Shown in pieces: positions 5,751-12,622 of a stretch of DNA of 14,156 nucleotides (positions within the stretch are counted from its first letter, which is position 1; every line of letters begins with the position of its first letter). The DNA is from CAYRKT01 sp964425005 (lineage in GTDB: Bacteria; Synergistota; Synergistia; CAYRKT01): positions 1 through 14,156 of the forward strand of contig CAYRKT010000038.1 of NCBI GenBank assembly GCA_964425005.1, in the 5' to 3' direction. Both the position numbers and the translations under genes were made by a program. The notes beneath the pieces were generated by a model. The model had not been told where the DNA came from and did not search any database. It saw only the letters and a list, made by a program, of their open reading frames with translations.

Positions 5751-7175
5751 ATGGAGGGGCGGTCAAAGGTCCTCCTGGTGGTCTCTTCCTCCGTAGAGCT
5801 CTCGAGGTGGCTGGTCGATCGCCTCACCCCTGCGGGGCTCGGGTGGAGGGGAAAGCCCCTTTGCCCACCCCTGGGGGGGGATCTTCGCCTGCTTCCCGCC
5901 ACCCTGGAGGCCCTCCTCGAGGGGGAGGAGCGCCAGGCCCTGGTGGTGGAGAGTTCCGCGGAGAGGCTCATCTCCCACCTGCCTGCGCTGGAGGGGAGGA
6001 AGGTGCTGGCATTGGTGCTGGTGGGGGACTTCAGCCCTCCGAGGGAGCTTAAGGCCCCCCTCTTCGTCCTCTCCGAGGAGGGACGCGGGCTCGACGAGCT
6101 GATCTTCTACCTGAGGGGGCTTTGCCCGCGGGAGGGGGAGGTGCGCCTCGAGGGCGTGGAGGGCCTCGAAGGGCTCAGGGGAGGGGTTGGCTCCGACCTG
6201 CGGCCCTCCTTCGCCCTGGGATTGCTCGCCCCTTCGCTGGTCCTGGCCTCCCTCGTCCTATCCCACCTGGTGGGGGAGGCCTTAAGACTCCCCCTGGGGC
6301 TGGTCTTCCGTCGCCTTTTCCTGGCGCTTTGGGGGCTCCTGCCGAACCTGAGCCCCTCCTCCCCCCTTCACGGGTTCCTCTTCGGGGAGGTCTACGAGGC
6401 ATCCCTTCCTGGGCTCGAGGTGCTGCCCTCCGTCGCGGGCGCCCTGTACTACGGGGCTTCTTTCCTCCCCAGGGCGGTGGTCTTCCTCTCCCTCTTCTGG
6501 TTCCTGGAGGGGTTTCGCCCCTTCAGGCTGTCCCTGATATCCCTGGATCGGCTCTCCCACGCCCTGGGGCTACACTGGTATCAGCTCAAGCGCCTCCTCA
6601 AGTCCGCCGGCTGCAGGCTTTGCTCTGGTCCCTGTGCCCTGGAGCTCTCCTTCCAGGCCGCCTGCAGCAGGTCCATCCCGTGCCTCTCCCAGCAGCTCCT
6701 GCTACTGCTCTACCCCTGGGGAGGGATCTCCAGGATGGTCCTGGCCTTCCTATCCCTCCTCGCCTCCTCCCTGGCCCTTGGCCTCCTGTGCGGGCTTATG
6801 GCTTCGGCCTTCAAGCCCCTGGAGAGCCACGTGGGGAGGCGTCCGAGCGAAGGCTTCCTCTTTGACCTCAGGGTTATGCTCAGGGGGGAGGCGATCTTGC
6901 TCCTGTCCATGGGCCTTTGCGCCCTGGCCCTTCGCTTCCTTGGGGTGCCCCTTTTGCCCCTCTCCCTGCTCGCCAGGCCCCTGTTGATCGGCTCCGTCGG
7001 AGGGGTTTTCGCGCCGGAGGCCGCGGTGGTGGCGGGAGCGGCTCTACTGCCCTGTCCCCTGGCCCTCCTGAGGCCCTCGGGTAAGGGTTTGGACCTGGTG
7101 GGGCTGCTGGCCTCGGCCCTCCAGGCCCTGGTGGCCCTCTCCCTCTACGTCCTGGGCTCCGCCCTAGTCGGATAG
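5751..7175 (+). CDS. Putative diverged FeoB-like membrane protein with degenerate GTPase domain
   Basis: A 474-residue protein with a soluble N-terminus (~1-150) and about six hydrophobic segments (near 153-175, 183-197, 236-255, 328-352, 380-398, 410-435 and 449-472). The N-terminus lines up with a FeoB G domain that has lost its motifs. KVLLVVSSSVELS stands where a P-loop (GxxxxGKS) should be, VLVGD replaces the NxxD motif, and KAPLFVLSEEGRGLDEL resembles the G5-region pattern VPVxxTSAxxGxGIDEL. The membrane part matches the first FeoB gate at FLPRAVVF, FLE, DRLSHALGL and AGC (238-288). A five-cysteine cluster follows (288, 291, 295, 305, 311). A second gate-like stretch with GSVGGVFAPEAAVV (414-427) recalls the GfvaKE motif of FeoB. 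It is much shorter than typical FeoB (~650-750 residues). A metal-transport role and lack of GTP hydrolysis are inferences from remote similarity. It follows the secreted-protein gene and overlaps the RND gene tail-to-tail by 12 bp. Confidence 0.55.
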   Translation: MEGRSKVLLVVSSSVELSRWLVDRLTPAGLGWRGKPLCPPLGGDLRLLPATLEALLEGEERQALVVESSAERLISHLPALEGRKVLALVLVGDFSPPRELKAPLFVLSEEGRGLDELIFYLRGLCPREGEVRLEGVEGLEGLRGGVGSDLRPSFALGLLAPSLVLASLVLSHLVGEALRLPLGLVFRRLFLALWGLLPNLSPSSPLHGFLFGEVYEASLPGLEVLPSVAGALYYGASFLPRAVVFLSLFWFLEGFRPFRLSLISLDRLSHALGLHWYQLKRLLKSAGCRLCSGPCALELSFQAACSRSIPCLSQQLLLLLYPWGGISRMVLAFLSLLASSLALGLLCGLMASAFKPLESHVGRRPSEGFLFDLRVMLRGEAILLLSMGLCALALRFLGVPLLPLSLLARPLLIGSVGGVFAPEAAVVAGAALLPCPLALLRPSGKGLDLVGLLASALQALVALSLYVLGSALVG

Positions 7176-10100
7176 GGCCCTTCTGAGCCTCTCCAGGAGC
7201 ACGTAGGCCGACGGCATGAAGAGGACCGAGAGGGTGCCTCCGGCGAGGATACCTCCCAGCATCACCACCCCCATGGGGGCCCTGAAGGATCCTCCGGCTC
7301 CGAACCCCAGCGCCAGGGGTACCAGGGCTATTATGGTGGTGGCGTCCGCCATGACTATGGGCTTGAGCCTCACCCTGCAGGCCTCCACCACGGCCTCAGG
7401 GGCGCTCTTGCCGCTTTTCCTGAGCCTTTCGGCGTACTCGAGCACCACTATGGCGTTGTTGACCACCAGCCCCACCGTCACTATGCCGCCCAGCACCCCG
7501 TAGACCGATATGGGGGTTTCGGTGACGATCATAAGCGGGACTATCCCGATCAGGGAGAGGGGCACGGAGAACATTATCAGGACGGCGAGCCTGTAGGACT
7601 CCAGGAGCGCCGCCACCAGGAGGAAGGTCAAGGTCACCGCCAGGACCAGCGCCTCCAGCATGAACCGAAGCTCCCTCTGGATCTGCTCTATCTCCCCTCC
7701 GTACTTTATCCTGTATCCGAAGGGTAGATCCAGCGCCCTTATGCGGGGCTCTATCTCCCTGAAGACCTCCCCCGTGCTCCTCCTGAAGGAGTTGGCCGTG
7801 ACGGTTATGGCCCTCTCCCCGTCTATCCTGTTTATGGAGGTGGGGCCTGGCCTCACCGATACCGAGAAGAGCTCCCCTATGGGGATCGCCCTCCTCAGGG
7901 ATGGGATCGATATGGGCGTGGCGGATAGCTCCTCGGGCGACAGGAAGACCTCCTTCGGGAGGTCGGACTTGACCCGCACGTCGTAGTCCCTGTCCCCCAG
8001 GGAGATCTGGTCCACCTTGATCCCCTTGAGCAGCGCCTCCAGCTCCCTCCTGGCCTGGGACTCCTGGACCCCGTAGAACCTCATCATCTCCTGCCTGGGC
8101 GTCAGCACCAGGTCGGGCCTCCCCACCTCCCAGTCGGCGTCCACGTCGGTGACCCCCTCGGTGGAGCGAAGGATCTCCGAGATCTCGGCGGCTATGCGGT
8201 CGAGCTCCGCGAGGTCTGGCCCCACCACGGAGATGGAGATGTTGGCCCTGCCCCCTCCTCTGCCCGAGGTGGAGATGGAGAACCTGGCCCCCTCTATCCT
8301 GGAGAGCTCCCTCCTGATGGAGGGGAGCAGGGAGAAGACGTCGGGCCTCCTTCGGTCCTCCTTGAGGGTGGCCGTGACGGTGGCGTTTCCCCTCCTCCCC
8401 AGGCTTGAGCTGACCCTCTCCACCCATGGGTTCGAGAGCAGGGCCTTTTCCACCTTATCCACCACCCTCAGGGTGGCCTCGGTGGACGAGCCCGCGGGCA
8501 TGGAGATCGAGGCGTAGAGGACCCCTTCGTCCGAGCGGGGCTGGAACTGGACACCCAGCCTGGGCAACTCCATCGCGCAGAGGGCTGCGAGGGCGAGGAA
8601 GATGGCCGCCGTCGCCTTGGGGAAGCGCACCGACAGCCCCACCGCCCTCTCGTGGAGCTCCTCGAAGCCCTCGTAGAGCAGGTCCCACCAGCCGGTGAGC
8701 AGTCTGGTCAGCGGGTCCCTCCTCGCGGCGGTGGACGTCCTGGAGGCCAAAGCGGGGGTCACGGTGAAGGCAACCCACAGGGAGAAGAGGGTGGAACACA
8801 CGACCGCGAGGGCGAACTCGTTGAAGAACATCCCCACTATGCCCCCCATGTAGGCTATGGGGACGAAGACGGCCAGGTTGGTGGCGGTGGTGGCCAGCAC
8901 CGCCACGGCTATCTCGCTGGTGCCCTCCACCGAGGCGCTGATGGGATCTAACCCCATCTCCTCCTCGAAGCGGTAGATGTTCTCCAGAACCAGGATGGAG
9001 TTGTTGACCAGGACCCCCACCGAGGTGGCCAGTCCCAGGGTGCTCATGACGTTGAGGGTTATGCCCCAGGAGGAGAAGGGTATGAAGGTGGCCGCTATAG
9101 AGGTGGGCATGGCCACCGCCACTGCGAAGGTGGCCCCGAAGGACTTGAGGAAGAGGAATATGATGAGGCCGGTCAGGGCTATGCCCACCAGCATGTCCCT
9201 GATGACGTTCCTTATCGACTGGTCCACGAAGTCGCTGGCGTCGTACAGGACCTGCCAGGAGGTCCCGGGGGGCATCAGGGAGAGTATCCTCCCCTTCAGC
9301 GAGTTCACCCTCTTGCTTATGCTCACGATGTTGGTGTTGGGCCTGGCCCTCACGGATAGGATCACCACGTCCCTGCCGTTCAGCCTGGCGAAGCCCTTCT
9401 CCTCCTGGGGCTCCAGGGAGACCTCGGCCAGGTCCTTGACCTTGATGTTGGGGTGCCCCAGGGAGACCTCCTTCAGGTCCTCCAGGGAGTCGACTCCCCC
9501 CTTCACCCTTACGGTCTGCTCCTTTATGCCCGCTTCGACCCTCCCCAGGGGCAGGTTGGAGAGGGAAAAGCCCAGGTAGCTGGCCAGCTCGGAGTAGGAG
9601 ATTCGCCCCTCTAACATCGAAAGCGTCTTAGCCCGCACCACCACCTCCCTGCCCGGGGGGCCCGATACGTCCACCCCTGCCACTCCCTCGACTTGCTGGA
9701 GGATCTGGACCACCCTGTCCTCGCATATCCTCCTTATGGCCTCGGCGTCCTTGCCCACGATCCCCACGTTGAGGAAAGGCCTGTCGTTTATGTCGAACTT
9801 CTCGACCGAGGGCTCGCTCGCTCCCTCCGGGAGCTGGGGGGCTATCTGCTTCACCTTGGTGGAGACGTCCATCGTGGCCCTGCTGACGTCTACGCCGTAG
9901 TTGAAGCGGAGTATCACGAAGGAGAAGCCTTCGGTGGAGAAGGACTGGATCTCCCGAAGCCCTTCTACCCCCGTGCAGGCTTTCTCTATCACCTGGGTGA
10001 GCTGGCGCTCCACCTCCTCGGGGCCAGCGCCGGGGTAGGACGTGTAGACCCCTACCACTGGGATCTCTATGTTGGGCAGGAGCTGAACCCCCAGTGTCAG

Positions 10101-10190
10101 GTAGCTCCTTACGCCCAGGAACACCGCTATCACTACCACGACGCTGGTCAGCACCGGCCTCCTCACGGAGAGCTCCACCAGCGACCTCAT
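7164..10190 (-). CDS. RND-family efflux permease (AcrB-type, hydrophobe/amphiphile efflux)
   Basis: Inner-membrane pump of a tripartite exporter, 1008 residues, near the usual ~1,020-1,050. TM1 follows the N-terminus (SVRRPVLTSVVVVIAVFLGV) and leads to LPNIEIPVVGVYTSYPGAGPEEVE, a family signature. Two large periplasmic loops (~35-325 and ~545-840) carry the porter and docking domains, each followed by membrane bundles (~330-480 and ~845-1000). Compared with AcrB, the TM4 Asp407/Asp408 pair is Asn396/Asn397 (GVLVNNSILVLENIYR), Lys940 is Asn911 (GLVVNNAIVVLEYAE), and Thr978 falls on Ala948. Arg971 is kept as Arg941. The canonical proton relay is therefore largely absent, while the fold is intact. 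ATG overlaps the adaptor stop as ATGA, indicating translational coupling. The gene is third in the operon. Substrate is unknown: drugs, bile-like amphiphiles, metabolites or lipids are all possible. Confidence 0.95.
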   Translation of the reverse strand: MRSLVELSVRRPVLTSVVVVIAVFLGVRSYLTLGVQLLPNIEIPVVGVYTSYPGAGPEEVERQLTQVIEKACTGVEGLREIQSFSTEGFSFVILRFNYGVDVSRATMDVSTKVKQIAPQLPEGASEPSVEKFDINDRPFLNVGIVGKDAEAIRRICEDRVVQILQQVEGVAGVDVSGPPGREVVVRAKTLSMLEGRISYSELASYLGFSLSNLPLGRVEAGIKEQTVRVKGGVDSLEDLKEVSLGHPNIKVKDLAEVSLEPQEEKGFARLNGRDVVILSVRARPNTNIVSISKRVNSLKGRILSLMPPGTSWQVLYDASDFVDQSIRNVIRDMLVGIALTGLIIFLFLKSFGATFAVAVAMPTSIAATFIPFSSWGITLNVMSTLGLATSVGVLVNNSILVLENIYRFEEEMGLDPISASVEGTSEIAVAVLATTATNLAVFVPIAYMGGIVGMFFNEFALAVVCSTLFSLWVAFTVTPALASRTSTAARRDPLTRLLTGWWDLLYEGFEELHERAVGLSVRFPKATAAIFLALAALCAMELPRLGVQFQPRSDEGVLYASISMPAGSSTEATLRVVDKVEKALLSNPWVERVSSSLGRRGNATVTATLKEDRRRPDVFSLLPSIRRELSRIEGARFSISTSGRGGGRANISISVVGPDLAELDRIAAEISEILRSTEGVTDVDADWEVGRPDLVLTPRQEMMRFYGVQESQARRELEALLKGIKVDQISLGDRDYDVRVKSDLPKEVFLSPEELSATPISIPSLRRAIPIGELFSVSVRPGPTSINRIDGERAITVTANSFRRSTGEVFREIEPRIRALDLPFGYRIKYGGEIEQIQRELRFMLEALVLAVTLTFLLVAALLESYRLAVLIMFSVPLSLIGIVPLMIVTETPISVYGVLGGIVTVGLVVNNAIVVLEYAERLRKSGKSAPEAVVEACRVRLKPIVMADATTIIALVPLALGFGAGGSFRAPMGVVMLGGILAGGTLSVLFMPSAYVLLERLRRALSD

Positions 10191-11254
10191 CGCCTGGCCT
10201 CTCCCCCCACCGCGACCCTGCTTCCGTCCGCCAGGAAGCCCGCCCCCTCGTGGGCTATCCTCTCCCCCTCCAGGAGGCCCTCCTCCACCAGGACGTTGCC
10301 CCTGTATATGGAGCCTATCCTTATCTCCCTCTTCCTGGCCCTCTCCCCCTCCAGCACGAAGACGTAGGGCCTTCCGTCAGACCCCCACTGGACGGCGTCG
10401 TAGGGTATGGAGATGGCCCCGTCCAACTCCCTCAGGAGGAGGGAAACCCTCACCACGGACCCCAGGGGTAGGTCCAGGGTGTTTTGGAGGGAGAGCTTGA
10501 CCCTGCCCAGGCCCGGAAGGCTTCCCGAGGCTATGGAGCTCTCCACCACCCTGGCCTCCACCTCCCTGCCGTTCATCTGGACGAGGGCCCTTCGGCTTTC
10601 CGAGGCCCTCCTCCAGAGGCTCGATGGGACCTCCACCTCCACCTCCAGGGAGGAGAGGTCTGCCACCTCGGCCACGGCCTTGCCGGGCTGGACCAGCTCC
10701 CCCTCCGAGGCGTGTACCTCCACCACCACGCCGTCCACCGGGGACCTGAGGGTGGTCCTCTCGAAGGATCTGCTCACCGAGGCGAAGCTCGCCCTGGCCG
10801 ACTCCAGCTCCACCCTGGCCGACTCCAGCTCCCTGGAGGAGGCACCGCCCGCCTTGTGCAGCGAGTGGATCCTCTCGTAGTTCCGCTGGGCCTGCTCGAG
10901 CCTGGCCCTCGCCGCGTCCAGGCTGGTCCTGGCCTCCTTGGTCTCGAGGATCGCCAGGGCTTCGCCCCTGTCGACCCTCTGGCCCGCCCTCTTGAGGAGC
11001 TTCTCCAGGTAGAGGGCGCTGGTGGGGGAGAGGGCGTGGACCTCCTTGGCCTTGAGGGTCCCGTAGAGGTAGATCCACTCCTCCCACCTGGTCCTCCTCA
11101 CCTCCAGGGCGCTCACCCTGGTGGAGTCCTCCGGGGCCGCCTGCTGCCCACCCCTCTTGGCCCTCGTCGCGTAGATCCTCTGACCCAGGAGGGAAAGGGC
11201 TAAGATCAGCGCCAGGCCCACCAAGGAGGCGGCGACCTTCCTTCTCCTGCTCAT
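10187..11254 (-). CDS. Periplasmic adaptor (membrane fusion protein) of RND efflux pump
   Basis: Adaptor that links the RND permease to the outer-membrane channel, 355 residues. A basic N-terminus is followed by one hydrophobic anchor (~8-24) without a lipobox Cys, so it is held by an uncleaved membrane helix. The lipoyl half-motifs flank an alpha-hairpin. Residues ~68-104 end in GQRVDRGEALAILET, the hairpin runs ~105-168 with the typical heptad composition, and the second half is LRSPVDGVVVEVHASEGELVQPGKAVAEVADLS (169-201). A beta-barrel domain (~203-275) and membrane-proximal domain (~278-350) follow. The hairpin is short, as is common outside Gammaproteobacteria. ATG 11254 is preceded by AGGAGGTAAG at ideal distance, and both ends overlap neighbours by ATGA. 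Middle gene of the pump operon. Confidence 0.95.
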   Translation of the reverse strand: MSRRRKVAASLVGLALILALSLLGQRIYATRAKRGGQQAAPEDSTRVSALEVRRTRWEEWIYLYGTLKAKEVHALSPTSALYLEKLLKRAGQRVDRGEALAILETKEARTSLDAARARLEQAQRNYERIHSLHKAGGASSRELESARVELESARASFASVSRSFERTTLRSPVDGVVVEVHASEGELVQPGKAVAEVADLSSLEVEVEVPSSLWRRASESRRALVQMNGREVEARVVESSIASGSLPGLGRVKLSLQNTLDLPLGSVVRVSLLLRELDGAISIPYDAVQWGSDGRPYVFVLEGERARKREIRIGSIYRGNVLVEEGLLEGERIAHEGAGFLADGSRVAVGGEARR

Positions 11255-12513
11255 GGTAGCTTACCTCCTAGCTTCCACCAGAGGGAAAGCCTCAGGTTTT
11301 CCAGGTCCAGCCTGCCCCTCTCCAGGTTGGACGCCGCCTCCTGGTAGAGCTTGAGGGCGTCGTGGACGTCGTCCCAGGAGGAAAGCCCGAGTTCCCTCTT
11401 TCGGAGTTCGAGCTCGTATCTCCTCCGGTAGTAGTCGACCATCCCCTCGAGGCTCTTCAGGTTCTCCTCGGCCGCCCTGAGCGAAGCCAGGTCCGAGAGG
11501 ATGGAGCTCTTGGCGCTCGAGATGCTCTCCTGCAGCCTGAGCCGCGAGGCCTCCAGGTCCGCCCTCGCGGCCTCGATTGAGCTCCTCTCCCTGCCGAAGT
11601 CCACCAGATCGAAGGTCAGCCCCAGCGAGAGGAAGAGCTCGTCCTTCTTCCCAGTGAGCCTTCTTCCCCCGCCGGAGAGGGATAGGACGGGGGAGTTCGA
11701 GACGGAGGCCTGTCTGAGGGTCAGCTCCTTTATGGCCACCTCCAGCTCGGCCCTCCTGACGTCGGGCCTCTTCGCCACCTTCGCCTCCAGCCCGGAGAGG
11801 TCTTCGGAGATGGGGGCCAGGTCGGGGTAGTCCGCCGAGACCCCCGGGGGCACCTCCACCCCGCAGATCTCCCTCAGCTGAAGCCTTATGGACTCGATCT
11901 CGGCCCTGGCGGAGGAGAGGCTCGCCCTGGAGGATAGGAGCTCCTGCTCGGCCCGCGAGAGGTCCATCTCGGATATGAGCCCCAGCTCGAAGCGCCTCCT
12001 CTGGCTTTGGAGCAGGAGCTCTCGAAGCCTTATCACCTCCTCCAGCCTTGAGGCCCTCCTGGCGGCCGCCACGTATCCGTTGTAGGCCCTCGCGAGCTGG
12101 AGGAAGAGGTTCCTTCTGGTCTCCTCGAGCTCCGCCTCCTTCTGGGCCACCCTCAGGGCGGCCAGGGCCAGGGAGACCTCCTCCTCGTCCGACAGGCTCA
12201 GGCTCTTGAGGAGCGAGAGGGCCAGGGAGTAGGCGGGTCTCTCGCCGTCCCTCATCTGGTAGGTGGAAGAAAGCTGAAGCTTCGGCCTGAAGGAGGCCTT
12301 CACGCCCTCCAGCAATGCCCTCTGCCTCTCCAGCTCCGCCCTCGCCCTCCTGAGGGCGAGGTTTGCCGATTCCGCCTCCCTCCAGAGGGTCTGCCAGTAG
12401 GGCTCAGGCGCTCCTGCCTGTGCCTGACCCCCTGTGGGAAGGGCGAGCAGGAGGATCACGGAAGCTAAAAACCCAGCTCCCTTAGGGATGGCCTTCACCC
12501 CCTTACGGGACAT
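11251..12513 (-). CDS. TolC-type outer-membrane efflux channel
   Basis: Outer-membrane factor of the pump, 420 residues, close to the family norm. A basic N-terminus and hydrophobic core (KGAGFLASVILLLALPTGGQAQA) form a signal peptide ending near residue 32. The mature part holds two repeats of the OEP fold: long amphipathic coiled-coil helices rich in Arg, Glu, Leu and Ala, with short beta-hairpin strands between them (PKLQLSSTYQM and YSLALSLL in the first repeat; PVLSLSGGG and LFLSLGLTFDLVDFG in the second). RFELGLISEMDLSRAEQELL is a typical OEP helix motif. The reading frame stays open upstream to a GTG at 12588, but that lies in the loop of a terminator hairpin, so I take ATG 12513. No clear Shine-Dalgarno precedes it, and GTG 12498 is an alternative that still leaves the signal peptide intact. 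First gene of the operon; the stop overlaps the adaptor ATG. Confidence 0.92.
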   Translation of the reverse strand: MSRKGVKAIPKGAGFLASVILLLALPTGGQAQAGAPEPYWQTLWREAESANLALRRARAELERQRALLEGVKASFRPKLQLSSTYQMRDGERPAYSLALSLLKSLSLSDEEEVSLALAALRVAQKEAELEETRRNLFLQLARAYNGYVAAARRASRLEEVIRLRELLLQSQRRRFELGLISEMDLSRAEQELLSSRASLSSARAEIESIRLQLREICGVEVPPGVSADYPDLAPISEDLSGLEAKVAKRPDVRRAELEVAIKELTLRQASVSNSPVLSLSGGGRRLTGKKDELFLSLGLTFDLVDFGRERSSIEAARADLEASRLRLQESISSAKSSILSDLASLRAAEENLKSLEGMVDYYRRRYELELRKRELGLSSWDDVHDALKLYQEAASNLERGRLDLENLRLSLWWKLGGKLP

Positions 12514-12574
12514 TCTAATGCGATGGTCCGATCCGCCACAAGGCGAAAAAATACCCTTCCTCGTCAAAGCCGAA

Positions 12575-12600
12575 GGGGGGAGGGCCACAGCCCTCCCCCC
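12575..12600 (-). terminator. Strong hairpin downstream of the second chemoreceptor gene
   Basis: An 11-bp perfect GC-rich stem (12575-12585 with 12590-12600) closes on a 4-nt loop, 22 nt past the chemoreceptor stop codon. On the minus strand the immediate tail is TTCGGCTTTG, only moderately T-rich. A clean six-T run occurs further on (12551-12546). It separates the chemoreceptor transcript from the pump operon that starts at 12513. Confidence 0.65.
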
Positions 12601-12622
12601 CTTCCTTCGGCCGTGGGGTCCC

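Noticed and set aside
4612..5766. 384-codon minus-strand open frame opposite the secreted-protein gene
   Set aside because: The translation is Pro-, Gly- and His-rich with no domain. The plus-strand frame has a signal peptide, a good ribosome-binding site and a coupled downstream gene.
10600..11250. Repeated CTCCACC/CTCCAGG-like strings across the minus-strand genes, as possible DNA repeats
   Set aside because: They are the complement of frequent GAG, GTG, CTG and GCC codons in coiled-coil proteins, with no fixed period or unit.
12562..12567. TTGACG on the minus strand as a -35 box for the pump operon
   Set aside because: No -10 hexamer lies 16-18 nt downstream. The AT-rich TATTTT is only 8 nt away, so the pairing does not make a promoter.
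12514..12588. 25-codon N-terminal extension of the tolC-type gene from GTG 12588
   Set aside because: That GTG is in the loop of the terminator hairpin at 12575-12600, and the extension would place the signal peptide far from the N-terminus.
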